Part shown: positions 42,176 through 57,854 of the stretch, piece by piece
How the letters are laid out: the number at the start of each line of letters is the position of its first letter
Position numbering within the stretch: the stretch's first letter is position 1
Origin: Tethya wilhelma
Taxonomy: Eukaryota > Porifera > Demospongiae > Tethyida > Tethyidae
Assembly (NCBI GenBank): GCA_964030475.1
Contig: CAXIPT010000013.1
Location: 337,408-401,407, forward strand
Length of the DNA stretch: 64,000 nt
Reading direction: 5' to 3'
The notes under the pieces: generated by a model
Seen by the model: the letters and a program-made list of their open reading frames with translations, nothing else
Told to the model about the DNA's origin: nothing
Databases searched by the model: none
Program-made: the position numbers and the translations under genes

Positions 42176-42257
42176 CCAGCTCTTGGAATTCAACCAGGCT
42201 GAGTGTTTCAGCAACCTCACCTTTGGCAGTATGGACTCCATTGGTTACATCTACATT
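42171..42257 (+). pseudogene. Depolymerase exon 6 fragment
   Basis: The sequence from TGCACCCAG through the first 78 bases of exon 6 matches copy 4 (37225 onward) with two or three differences, then stops inside the word for IYIP. It is a dead fragment moved together with the preceding CA repeat. Confidence 0.85.
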
Positions 42258-42304
42258 TCAAATGAATTGTTCAGGAAAAGCAAAAGAGCGAGTTACTTTT
42301 TCCA

Positions 42305-42316
42305 GTGCGCATGCGC
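42305..42316. promoter_or_regulatory. NRF1-type palindrome TGCGCATGCGCA
   Basis: Exact 12-bp palindrome, 111 bp from its first base to the start codon of the MNNL-sushi receptor. It begins about 50 bp after the fragment above, so the promoter of this gene starts right at the rearrangement. Confidence 0.65.
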
Positions 42317-42415
42317 AGCACTTAACCGTGCATTAGTGATTTCCGGCCTCATTCTGCATAAATAGCCATGCACATTATCACTCAACACCAGTAGCTGAAG
42401 GCTTACTTTATCATC

Positions 42416-44711
42416 ATGGGCTGTTTAGTGCACACTCTCCACCTGATGCTATTCATTAGCAGTGGTCTACAAGTGAGTGGCCAATAGGTACCACCAGTAT
42501 GAACGAGATTATTCATTTTATTTCTTTCACAATATAGACTTGCTTTGTACAAGCTGACTATCAACTTGAAGTGAGAGCTCACAGCTATACCAATCCTGAT
42601 GGGATTGGTAGTAATGGAAACTGCTGTGAATCTTTCTCATCGCCTCCCGATTGTCCAACTGATGACTTCTGTGACACCCTACTGATCTTCTGCCTCCGCA
42701 ATTCTGGAACACCCCAAGACTCCGACCCTTCCAATTGCCCTCTGGGAAGTTTCCAAACTATGAATGAGGTTTCACTGAATACATTCGATTTTGAAAATGA
42801 CTTTATCGATCGTGCATCTGGACTCTCCAATCCTCTTGTGTTTACTGGGTCAGTATGGCCAGTGAGTGAAATATGTCTAATATTTCTGCACGTGCATGCA
42901 CTGGGCATGTGTGCACTAATATTGTTTATTGCTATAATATAGGGTAGTTTTCAATTGCTAATAGAAGCAGAAGATGAGGATGGAGTTAGCAATGATCACA
43001 TTGATGACATTTATGTTGAAGCATCATTGCTTCCGGGAGAGATCATTTTACAGAGGTCCTATACAGGCGTGTTCTCTGTTGCTACAATCTCACTGAGTTT
43101 TAATTTGACTTGTACGTCACTGTTTGGTCCAGCCTGTGATGACTTTTGTCCACGGCTGAATGATCCTATTAGTGGTAATGTTCAGCAACCTGACAGCATT
43201 CGTGAGGGGTCCATTGCTCAGTACACCTGTGAAGATGGATTTGAATTGATTGGGGCACCAACAAGGATGTGCCAATCGAGTGGTCTTTGGTCAGACTCAG
43301 CACCAACCTGCTTGTGTAAGCAAGAACATCACCTTGCATGTTAACTAGCATGCATGCATGCATCGTGATATACTTTATTGAATGTAGATGATTTTTTTTT
43401 CCAGTTACATGCGGACCACTATCTGACCCTCAAAATGGTACTGTCCAACTGACTGGTACTGTCTTCGGCTCCACAGCTACCTACATGTGTGATAGTGGCT
43501 TTGGAATTCAAGGGAGTAACACTAGAACATGCCAATCCAATGGATGGACTCCTGCTACCCAACCAACTTGTACGATAATTATTCAAAGTTGTATATCATA
43601 CTGAGTAATTTGCTGCACATGCAACTATAATAATAATAATTATTGTGATTGTAATCGAGTGATTTTTATTCTCTACTACAGGTCTTCGTGATTGTGGAGA
43701 GTTGTCTAATCCTGACAATGGGCAAGTGGAGTTCTCAGCCGGCACAGTTGTAGGCTCTGTGGCCTCTTACATTTGTGATCCAGGCTTCACTATCAGTAGT
43801 TCAGTAGCTCAAACCTGTCTGTCAACAGGAAGATGGTCAGGGGAGATCCCAGTTTGTGAATGTAAGTCAGATCACGGTCACAAACAACTTATATAATAAT
43901 ATTACATGTTTATATTATAAGTGCATGTTTTTTTCCTTTCTCTGCTTGACTTGTAATTGGATATTGAATCCTGAACACTCCTTGTCAGATGAGAACTAAT
44001 GCTAACACAATTATGCCATAATAATCATTTATGTTGGTCCAACAATTTTTTTACTAAACTATAGTGGGTCTTCAATAAATTCCCTTCTAATTATTGTATA
44101 AGTATAAAGAAACCATGCACATAATAATTATGACAATAATACTTGAAGTTGTGTAAATGCTAACAGCATTCTTTTGAGTATGTAACAACAATAATATTAT
44201 TATTTAGTTCAAAATATTAGGCTTTCTGACTAACAATAATTGACTGCCATTATTCCTTGATTTTATAGCTTTGATGCCTGTAACAATTGATTTCATTGCT
44301 GAAGGTATGTATAATACTATAGGCATGATTTTGATACTTTATGCTATAATTATATCCCTCCCTCTCCTCAGGAAATGAACTACCTGCTATTATTGGTGGA
44401 TCAGTGGGTGGAGCAGTGTTTCTTGTTGTTGTTCTACTTGTATTGGCAGTGGGTGTGATAATTTGGTGTCGTTGTGTGAGGAATGGATCAGGACACAATG
44501 ATAAGCCAGCTGTGCAAGAGTATGACATAAACTCAACTCCACTGTATGCGGAGACTGGTATGGCGTTGTGTGCTTATAACTATTTCATGCTTACATGTTG
44601 ATATCATTGATTTGCTCAGTTTCTGCACCAGAAATTGCTCTTCAAGAAAAGCCTGATGTTGTTTACAGCACCATTCCAGGAAACAACAATATCAATCATT
44701 ATGCTGCTTAG
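42416..44711 (+). CDS. Membrane receptor: MNNL-like domain, three sushi domains, ITIM-like tail
   Basis: Eight exons, 470 residues: 42416-42472, 42538-42861, 42943-43315, 43405-43569, 43682-43861, 44269-44304, 44372-44557, 44620-44711. All joins keep frame. After a signal peptide (about 1-19), residues 24-190 resemble the MNNL domain at the N-terminus of Delta/Jagged ligands: a QLEVRAHSYTNP strand, GNCC, spaced cysteines to CDTLLIFCLR, and later VFTGSVWPGSFQLLIEAEDED. Three sushi (CCP) domains follow with the usual four cysteines and Trp. One membrane segment (IIGGSVGGAVFLVVVLLVLA) lies in exon 7. The cytoplasmic tail contains VVYSTI, which fits the ITIM pattern, and two more tyrosines. There is no DSL or EGF domain, so it is not a standard Notch ligand. 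Inference: a cell-surface recognition receptor that may recruit SH2 phosphatases. Confidence 0.75.
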
Positions 44712-44973
44712 TCTACTATATTAACAAAACTACATTGTAGCTTTCTTTGAATTTAAAATAGATAATATTATGTTTATACAAGTCTTACAAGAGTTACCAA
44801 GTATAATTGCCTAGGCCTTTATTATTATTTTTATTGTGAGAGAAACACACCAACATTATATGTGCAAGAGAATAGTTAGTACTAAAGTAAAGTAAATGTA
44901 TCGTTAATGCACTTTACATCACGTGCATGATGGTAGCGCGCGCGTGGAGGCGATCAGGTCTGATCCAGTTGGA
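44712..44973. other. Intergenic; LYRM2 promoter
   Basis: 262 bp between two same-strand genes. An E-box CACGTG at 44920-44925 lies 49 bp before the LYRM2 start and is followed by a GCGCGCGC tract. Nothing else is seen. Confidence 0.5.
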
Positions 44974-45482
44974 ATGGGGTCGTCTGGGAAGATGTTTATG
45001 ACTTTCAAGCAGGTCAGTTATAATTTTCTCTTCTTCACTAAACAGTCTGTCAAACAACTCAAATTCACTTCTTTCAGTTCCTTCTCCGTCAGCAAGTCAT
45101 TACTCTTTACCGTGACCTTCTGAAGACAGCCAGACAAATAGATGACAAAAGACACAGAGAAGATGTCAGAGAGTGGATAAGAGGAGAGTTCAAAAAGTGG
45201 AAGGGAAACAATGAAGAGGTTGTTAGACTTCTACCAACTAACAATGCTGAAAAACATATTAATATGTTCAGTTTATCCACACGCGTGTGCATGCACACAG
45301 AACAAATCCCATATGTTGCAGTGACCCACACACGACACAGGCAATCATCCACACACAACGTACACACACACACACACACACACTGAACGTACACTTCGTT
45401 CTAGGAAACTGTGAAGTTGCTGTTGACTCAGGGGAGACAAACTTTACGAGAGTTAAAGACTTCTCTTGAAATGACAAAATAA
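44974..45482 (+). CDS. LYRM2: LYR motif-containing protein 2
   Basis: Three exons, 85 residues: 44974-45012, 45078-45218, 45405-45482, joining in frame. The LYR motif appears as VITLYRDLLKTARQI, followed by DVREWIRGEFKKWK, and the C-terminus LLLTQGRQTLRELKTSL matches human LYRM2, which is 88 residues long. LYRM proteins are small mitochondrial matrix proteins that bind acyl carrier protein. LYRM2 is linked to respiratory complex I assembly. The leading Lys/Phe-rich segment could serve for import. The second intron ends after a CA repeat. The stop lies only 41 bp from the stop of the opposing TRIM-like gene, so the transcripts probably overlap at their 3' ends. Confidence 0.88.
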
Positions 45483-45523
45483 AAACAGAAATAATTTTAA
45501 ATCACATTAATGCTATTTTCATG

Positions 45524-48500
45524 TTAAACTTCTTGTTTGCATTTTGTGGGTGTGCCTGGCAAATCAGTCTGTGTGTTATTACTACTAATTGGAGGGGCTG
45601 TCTCCGTGGTTTCTGGAGGGGGTGGGAACTTTAGCGTAAGGGACTTATTGCGACAGAACGATACAGCTGGAATCACTGGACCATAAATGTCATTAAACTG
45701 TAGTTGAAGGGGAGTTCCATTCCTGTAATATAATATTAATATGGTTAATGAGAACCTAGTTATTCACTACATATTAGGGTTAAACTAATAGTGCATGATT
45801 AACTATATAGACATATAGACAATAGGAATTGTACATATTTGAGTCACCTAAAAAATTCCATTCTGTGTTTGTCGAGGTCCAATAATACACCAACAGAATC
45901 GCCCTCTCGGAAGAGGTTGTGCTTGCGACCAAAGGAGTGAAAAATGGTGCTTCCAGAGCTCAGCTTCCTGGCGGTACCACAGGCTAGTCCCCAGGACCGA
46001 CTGCCAATGGGACACGTCTTGATTCCTATAACACCATGTGACCTAAAAGATGACATCATTATTACATCGTGGATCAGTGCATAAAGAAAAAAAGTGTTAC
46101 AATAAGAATGCTTGTTCTAGTACAAACCTCTTCCATTGCTGATTGGCACTGTTTGCTACAACTCCAACTATCACTTTTCTAGACAGAGATGGGTTGCCAT
46201 AGCGATCCAGGACCACCTCCCAGTAGTGTACTCCGTGGGAGAGGACCACATTGGTACCGACACTAACCCAGAGGGCATTCTCACCAATGCTTACAGTGTA
46301 GCCATTGTTGGAGATACGAGCTTTAGCATGCTTCAGATTTTGATCCCACAAGAAGGCTGTTTTGTTTGTTTGTTTTATTGTTGTTTTTAAGTGGCATATA
46401 ATGTGGAAAACAAAGACAAAGAGAGAATTCAATAAAAAGGAGAGAGGTGAGTGGTATCAAAAATTATAAGCCTTTCCAAAATTAAAAACTTACAGGCTTT
46501 TTTCTGAGCATATGTGACCAGAGTGCTGTACGGTCCTTTGCCAATGCTGTTGACAGCTGCTACTCTGAAATAGTGCAGCTTGTCCTCTCGACCTGCTCCA
46601 CACAAAACTTCACACTGACAAGAACTCCCTTCGTAGACCGACCTAACACATACCATTTCATATGTGTGTATGTATGTATGTATGTATGTGTGATGACACA
46701 GTCACTGAAAACATGCCCCTTTCAATTTCCTCATCATTAGGCAGCTCAGCTTCCTTCAAAACTGTCCCCACCATGAGAAGCAGTCCCTTGGTTCTAGCCT
46801 CTACCCAGGCCTTCCCCTTTGGCCTTTCACTTAAAGAAAAGAAGGAAAATCAAAAGGAAAGAGAGCCTGAATACAGGCCTACCTTGATTCATACATGTAT
46901 GGTTGTATGCATGCTAGTGTATCATGTACATGAGCCACTCACTTGTATCCATTTGTATTGCCAATGGAGTGTTCCGCTAGATAAGAGAGTGAAGATTGTT
47001 CAGAAGGAGAACTGTCAGAGTCACTTGGTGGTTGCCATGACAATAATAAGTCACAACCACTGGGATCTGTCGCCTTCACTTGCACATTTCCAACTCTATT
47101 AGGAGCTGCATACACAATGTGTGTGCATCACACAATAATTTATATATGGGAGGATGGCATGTATCAAATCGAACCTAATTTCATCTCCCCAATTTTCTCA
47201 ATCAAGAGAGAAACGTTACTCTCGTTGGTGAAGGTCACCTCCATACCAGCTGTCACCACTGGGTGTGCATCAGGCTCCTTGTGGAGACACTGTTGAGCTT
47301 TAGACAACACTTTGTTGGTATCCTTTGCCAATTCTAACGGCTCTCCAAATGCCATCATTTGTTCACACTCACTAGCGAGGTCTTTAGCAGTACCACACAC
47401 TTCAGCTAGGTGACTGTACACATACGTATGTATATAAAAATTAATACCATAAAACTTCTTATGCCAGGAATGCTACAATTGATATCAAATACAGTAAAAT
47501 ACAAACACACATACATTCCTGAGCTTATACAATTGTACTTATGACAATAATAATTGCAAGGCTTGTGTACAGCAATGTACACAAATGCAGCTGCTGTTAG
47601 GTTATTAGCATTCCTTTACTAATTGTGACTTACTCTGCTTGTCTCTGAAGCTGAGTCGATCGTGATTCCACCTCCTGTCGCAGTTCACTCAGCACCTTCT
47701 CCTGTCGGGCACTAAGTAAAGATTGCAGAGCTTTAAAGTGAGCCTTCACGCTAGCTTCCAAAGATCTATGCTTGTCGAACAACGATTCTCTTAGCTCATG
47801 GCAATTGTCGAATCCACCATTCCATCTTGTGTAGCAAGTATTGACTTCGTCGACTGTCCTTTGAAGGACTTCTCTCTTCTCTGCTGCCACTTCAACCAAA
47901 GGTCGGCACTCGTGGTGCTTGTGATCCCCAGACAGCTGGCACTGAACACATACCTTAGTTCCACACGTCTCACAGAGATGATCTAGTGACTCATTTGAAT
48001 GGAGCTCACAAAAATCAAGCATTTCTTGGCCAATTTCCGACTCTGCAAGTTGAGCTGCTTGTGGATTCTCAACCAGAGCAGGTTGTGGGCTGAGAGTCTC
48101 CTCTCTCAGGAACTCTGTCACAGTCGTCAGCTGGTGAAGACGATAACCTTTTTTAGAATGGATGTCTTGAGAGCAAGAGTCACAGAGGGATACAGCACAG
48201 CTGCGACACACCACTGAGGCTCCAACAATTTCGCAAACGTCACACTTGTAGTCCTCACCAGGATCCGAGGTTAGACTGCCGCTACGTAAGGAGCTCAAGC
48301 TGTTCTGTCTTCCTGGTGAGGGGACAATCAGAGAGTTGAGTCTCTCTTTTGTGCTCTGGATTATTTCCAATACTGCAAAGTTCTTTGGTAGGTTTTTGAC
48401 CAGACCATCCGGTACAATGGTCGGTTTTTTACATTTGCTTGGACAGATCATTATAACTCCATGATGGTCCTTCTGCTTTCCACTCAGTCTCATGTAATGT

Positions 48501-48768
48501 GAGATACATTCTGTTTTATGTGCAAAGTAGTTAGAACTAGTTAGGTAGTGTCACATATAATATACGTGCATACAAGAGATATAAAGGCCTGAAAAGAGGC
48601 TATGGTTGAATATTTATAATTTTTGAACTTACTGGAACACATGGAATGTCCACAGGATAGGTTTCTTGGAATGAAGTCTTCTTCTGTGTCGCAATACCTC
48701 TCATTGCAGATGTTACACTCGGGTGCCTCGGTTAATGAAAAGGCTCTCGCTCTCTCTAAAGATACCAT
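45524..48768 (-). CDS. TRIM-like E3 ligase (RING, B-boxes, coiled coil, FN3, SPRY), paralogue 1
   Basis: Eight exons on the minus strand, 728 residues: 48633-48768, 47634-48510, 47175-47413, 46943-47105, 46494-46642, 46128-46356, 45848-46042, 45524-45722. All joins keep frame. A RING finger spans exons 1-2 (CNICNERY, CGHSMC, CISHYMR, CPSKC). Two B-box zinc fingers follow (CDVCEIVGASVVC with CDSC; CELHSNESLDHLCETC with CVQC). Then come a coiled coil, one fibronectin III domain and a C-terminal B30.2/SPRY domain with HYWEVVLD. This is the TRIM9/MID-type (class I) order. Such proteins ubiquitinate partners selected by SPRY and act in immunity or at the cytoskeleton. The gene is head to head with a paralogue at 49303 and tail to tail with LYRM2. 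Confidence 0.88.
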
Positions 48769-48890
48769 CTGATTGTCGATTTGTTACAAAATAATTATGT
48801 GGGTGGGGTATGGTTGTTGGCTTACGTCTGTGTGAGGGACTTTCCCATTTGATAAATTATCGCAATTAAAAGCTTGTTTGCGGTTTGATA

Positions 48891-49285
48891 TTAAAGGTGC
48901 TATTGCACGGAAGCGGCAACTTTTTGAAAAAATGGCCCAAAAATCAATACTGAAATTTCATTGGTTGAAAATACGTCATTGGAATGCAATTTGCGCTCCT
49001 ATTTTCGCGTTGACTCCAACGAACGCATAATTTTTCTTTGTGACCACGTGGCAAGTTGCAGCTATTTGACATACTTATACGCTTAGACTTACACTATTCT
49101 AGCTTCTTTCTTCCCCGTTTCTTCTCTTGGTGTGCTTCTACTGCTCATCATGTCTTGTAAGCGTTCAAATTCAAACTGCACGTGGTCGCATATTTTTATA
49201 CACGCATATTGTTCTACGCACATTATGGCTTCACTACGCGGTGTAAATTACTACGCGTACAACTTCCGTGCAATAGCACCTTTAA
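48891..49285. mobile_element. TTAA-flanked MITE forming most of a bidirectional promoter
   Basis: The ends of this 395-bp segment are exact inverted repeats. The left end reads TTAAAGGTGCTATTGCACGG (48891 onward) and the right end is its reverse complement, ending in TTAA at 49285. The TTAA at each end suits piggyBac-type target duplication. It fills most of the 534 bp between the two TRIM-like start codons and ends 17 bp before the second one. It contains an E-box CACGTG at 49045-49050 and a pyrimidine-rich stretch near 49108-49140. Confidence 0.8.
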
Positions 49286-49302
49286 AATTGCTAATTTGAA
49301 AC

Positions 49303-51926
49303 ATGTCGCTCAAACGTGAAAATGGTTTCTACCCATCATCGGCTAGAGGTAACGCTACAGCTGGTATTCCACATGTTCAAGTGACAGATCTACAGCATGA
49401 CCCGCTCATGCAGTCAGATCCCAGTGGAATTCGAGGAGTTCGCCACGGTAGTAGATGGAATTCCACCGCTCGCACAGCGGCCTACAGTATGTCTGCTCAA
49501 GTTCAGCCTACCAGCTGGCAAGACAAGAGATCTCTCTTGAGAAAGACTCAAACGGAGAGTGATACACCGCTAGCTGAGTGTCCAGTGTGTTTTGAAGAAT
49601 ACGATTATGACAGAAAAGCGCCAAGAAGTTTGGTGTGTGGACATAGCTACTGCTCACGTAAGACTGCTCATGTTTGTTTGTGTTATCAATTAATATCACC
49701 ATACGCTGTGTCATTGTTGTGGGTATACATATGAACACGCACACACTTGTCTTGTCTGTATAGGCTGTCTGAGAGAACTGTTGAAAAAATTTTCATCTTC
49801 AAAGCCTCAAATTGAATGTCCCAAATGTAGCCGTGTGACGCCAGTCAAAGATGGCAATGTCACAAATCTCTCGAAAAACTTTGCGCTCCTTGATGTACTA
49901 CGAACACTCAGTGTATCACCTGTTTCACAGCTAGACAGCGATGGCAGCGAGAGAGCTTCTTCTCTGCCTCCTTCTCTCAAATGCTCAGAACACGGAGATC
50001 AACTGACTAGCTTTTGCATCAAAGATGGCAGCCTCATTTGTTCGTCATGTTTGGTGTACGGATCGCACAAGAATCACTCAATGTTGCCTTTATCACAAGC
50101 AGCTGTTCAGTACAGAGAGAAGCTGTGTAAATTGAGCCCAGAGGTACTGGGACAGAAGAAAAGAATGGAAGAAGCTTTGACGACGATCGACGAAATGGTG
50201 GCAAACATTCAAGAAACTGGACAGCAGCTGGAGAGCCAAGTTGAGGAGAAATTTCAAGAGTTGATTAATTTGCTACTTGATAAGAGGGACCAGCTCAAAA
50301 TGGAGGTACTTCACAGGACTCAAGAGAGAGTTGAGACACTTTGGGAGCAATCAAAGTGAGTGGATCCAATTATCAAATATATATATTTATTTTTAATGCA
50401 TACACACACATACACATACAAACACTAACACAAACACTAATACACACACATCGCAGAGAGATCAGTGAGTGTGTCGAGAAGGCCACTGCCGTTCACCAGT
50501 CTGCAGAGGAGCTGATTCAAGGCGATGATGTCACTTTATTGCAGGGGGTCATGTTAACATTGGACCAGATTGAGGGAGTGTTCATCAACCCCCCGCCAAC
50601 CATACCAAGGTAGTGATAGTGTAGGCTCTGGCATCCCTTTAGCAGCCTTTTCCCAAGCCTCCTCCCTCGCAAATATTTTCTCCTTTTTTAGAAACAAGAG
50701 AAATTATTTGTAATGAAGGAGAATGNTCACCAGACACATCATATAACTTATCAGACCACAGCTAATATACACATTCCATATTAGCCTAAATGATATGATT
50801 ATCTGATCTAAAAAAAACCTCTAGGTCACATGGTACATGGGATAGTTGCACAACACACAATACATTAATCAAGACAGTGTGTGTGATAATAGTCATATAA
50901 ACAACCCATTATATTCAGTACAAAGGCAACAGCCCCACAAGTAGCTATTATTGTACACAATGTGAACAAAAATTTCCTTGTGCTTTTGTAGCATTTTATG
51001 TGCACTGCTTTTTGGCTTGATGCACATGACATTGTACACAGTTCAACTTTTCAGTTTTGTGTAATAATTGATCAACTGAATATAAATATAAGTTCCTAAT
51101 AATGTCCCTTGACATGTGTGTTGCATGTAAGTAGGACACAATGTTCCATTCACCTTCATGCACTTGCACTTAGGCCTTGACATAATTTGCTTTTTTTCTT
51201 ACCTATTTTGCTTTTCTTTTTTGCTCAATATTTGAGCCCATTTTGCTTTTATTTTACCTATTTTGCTCAAATAATTGCTTAATTAATAGTGAAGAACTCA
51301 CTACCCATTACAGTTTAATACCATTTTGGTACACTGTGAGCGTGCATCTAACAGAAGAATTGAATATTTTCAGCTTGAGTGTAACTGTTCAAGTTTTTAA
51401 TTACGCACTCATTCAGTCTTACCAAGAGTGTGGAAATATTCTGCCTATTTTGCCAATTTTGCTTAATTTTTTTGCCCATTTTGCTAGCAAATTGCCCGAT
51501 TCTTTTCACTACCTATTTTGCTCAAAGTTTTGCTAGCAAATTCTGTCAAGGCCTACTTGCACTAGTATGTCATTTGTAGTTGGCATTAATCATTAATAAT
51601 TGTGTACAGGAACCAGTGCTGGAGTTATTTCTATACTCATGAATGTTGCAGCAATAACCTTCCAGGTACATTGTATAGACCCGACTTCAGTCATAAATCC
51701 AACACATTTATAAACCCTCTATACGTCTATCTTGATACAGATCATTGGCCTGTTCCATATATTCTCAAACAGCAACCCGGGCAAAGCTCGTGTCATGGTG
51801 TGGGTATTGGGAGGCCTGACTGGACTTGCTGCGTACGTATTCTATAATTTCATGATTTATTGTTTGTCTTTATTCTATACATTGTGGTTAAATTTGCATA
51901 CCAGACCCATAATAGTCCACTGGGTN

Positions 51927-51996
<70 letters not shown>

Positions 51997-53378
51997 CACT
52001 CACACACACACACACACACACACGCACACACACACTAGATGTTGGTACAGTGACCAATCTGCGTGTGGATGCCCATCACGATGGGATGCGGATCTCCTGG
52101 GACAGCTATGACTTTGTCGACAGCTCAGGGATGAGCTACAACCTTCAGATGTCAGCTGGCACTGAAGAGTACAGGCGCATTTCACATGGCTCGGCCACCA
52201 AGTACACATGGAAGGAAGATTTGGAATACAATGTTCCTTATAAGTAAGTTGACCTTGACTGACAGCTAGTGAATACCTGTTCCAGTTCAGAGTAGAAGAA
52301 TTATGTGTATTGAAGTTCAAGAATGGTTTTAACACAGGTTCAGAGTTCAGGTCCAAACACCTGAAGGGGTAGGCAGCTGGTGCCAGCCAAAACAGGCTAT
52401 GAAAGCAGCTCCACGTACGTTCAACTAACATTGTTGTGATCATGATAATTATAGATCTTTGCATGGTGGTTTTAACATACGGTAAATTTGGTGAATTGTG
52501 GATTATTCTTCAAATTGACAAACTAAAATTTGCCAAATAGTTTATGCAATGCAGTGTGCGGAATTAAAAATGGTTAAATTTAAAAATGCTAAAATGGGAA
52601 TTTGCCAAATTTTACCCGCTATACTGTCGTATTTCAATTCATAGTGTTCCACTGGCACAACCAATGGAGGAATGTCAAGATAGAGCTCTCTCAAGATAAG
52701 CTCGAGGCCTACTGGTTGAAGGGAAAGACCCACCATTACTGGGCTACGTTTGCCGGAGACAGAGTGTTTGATAAACCAGGCCAGTACTACTGCGAGATTG
52801 AGATAGTCGACTTTGGCAAGCCGAAGCCTCACAAGAAGCTAGCGATAGGAGTGATCGGATGCAGCAGGAGTGAGGCTGCCAATCTACCATGGCAGGATGG
52901 GAATCATGCAGTCGGACAGCTTGAAGTTCCATCGTGGTCTTTTCACCCGATATCCGGTGTTCTCAACTCCCACACTCTTCCTTCTGAAGGTACCTCCTAT
53001 ACACCGAACTTAGAGATACAAAATGGCGATCGAATCGGCATGCTTCTCGACCTGCATGCAAAGAAACTGTCCTTCTTTTACAATAATCTCGATCTTGGAG
53101 TAGCATTTGACGATCTCGGCGCTCAGGCATTCTTACCTGCTGTGTCGATCTTGGACAAGATCAGGGTTCGTCTTCGATTCCCACCCCCACCCTACTACAA
53201 GAGAGTCATCCAGGTGTACCAGCTCATGTCCGGTGGTGGGGCAACACTGAGCACCTCGGTTCCAAACATGTCTGTTCTAGAGCCTTCTTTCTTTAAATCG
53301 AAAGTCACTCGTTCTCCTAAAATGCCACGGAGATCTGAAACCAAGCTGCCAGCATCATTTTCTCCAAGTCTGTCATGA
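49303..53378 (+). CDS. TRIM-like E3 ligase (RING, B-box, coiled coil, FN3, SPRY), paralogue 2
   Basis: Exons 49303-49657, 49764-50355, 50457-50609, 52039-52243, 52338-52414, 52645-53378; about 705 residues. A 90-residue N-terminal extension precedes the RING (CPVCFEEY, CGHSYC, CLREL, CPKC). One B-box (CSEHGDQLTSFC with CSSC), a long coiled coil, FN3 and SPRY follow, and the tail is Ser/Arg-rich. Exon 3 ends after two bases of a codon, but the FN3 exon at 52039 needs one base before it, so the model is off by one base there. The intron between them contains a foreign segment bounded by Ns (50727-51925). A small exon may be missing from the assembly. Role expected as for paralogue 1. Stop at 53376-53378, 188 bp before katanin. 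Confidence 0.78.
50727..51925 (-). other. Inverted allelic copy of transporter C sequence, probably misplaced
   Basis: Bounded by single Ns at 50726 and 51926. It is the reverse complement of about 28684-29484, including the exon 5 and exon 6 coding sequence of transporter C, with only scattered differences plus one 393-bp insertion. Such high identity in non-coding sequence points to the second haplotype of that locus placed here by scaffolding, rather than an old duplication. Confidence 0.8.
51171..51555. mobile_element. hAT-like MITE with 8-bp target duplication
   Basis: 385-bp insertion with inverted ends (TAGGCCTTGACATAATTTGC at the left; its complement with one mismatch at the right). 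It is flanked by CTTGCACT on both sides (51163-51170 and 51556-51563). The matching site near 29047 in transporter C has one CTTGCACT and no insert, so the empty site is visible. The inside is T-rich, with many copies of the word CTATTTTGCT or close variants, and has no transposase. Confidence 0.88.
51927..52035 (+). repeat. (CA)n microsatellite before TRIM-like 2 exon 4
   Basis: Long CA repeat with a few TCACTCAC steps. It ends a few bases before the acceptor at 52037-52038 and begins right after the single N at 51926. Confidence 0.95.
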
Positions 53379-53566
53379 AATTGTCTTGTCTTGTTTGTAG
53401 TTGTTTGTGTCCTTATCATTAGTTTGCTATTTTTTGTTTGTATTTAGTTGTGTGTATAGTTATCCTTCATGTATAAACATGATGTAAAATCTATTGCGGG
53501 ACAACACAATTTTGCTACTCTAATTTAACGAAAATTTAATAAAAATTTTGAACTAATTTTAAAAAC

Positions 53567-57737
<4,171 letters not shown>

Positions 57738-57854
57738 GGACCCTATATTCCACAACGTTTATGTTGAATGACGTCATTTCTTTTAATTATGCGATATTTG
57801 TTGGGGGCCGGGTCAGTGTGTTTTTAATATTCGCGGAAACTTTTTGAGACCAAA

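Noticed and set aside
42416..43315. Calling the MNNL-containing gene a Delta/Jagged Notch ligand
   Set aside because: No DSL domain or EGF repeats follow. Three sushi domains are present in their place.
49150..49302. Small frame of about 50 codons inside the TTAA element reaching the TRIM-like 2 start
   Set aside because: It lies in a transposon-like repeat and ends before the real start in another frame. At most an upstream ORF.
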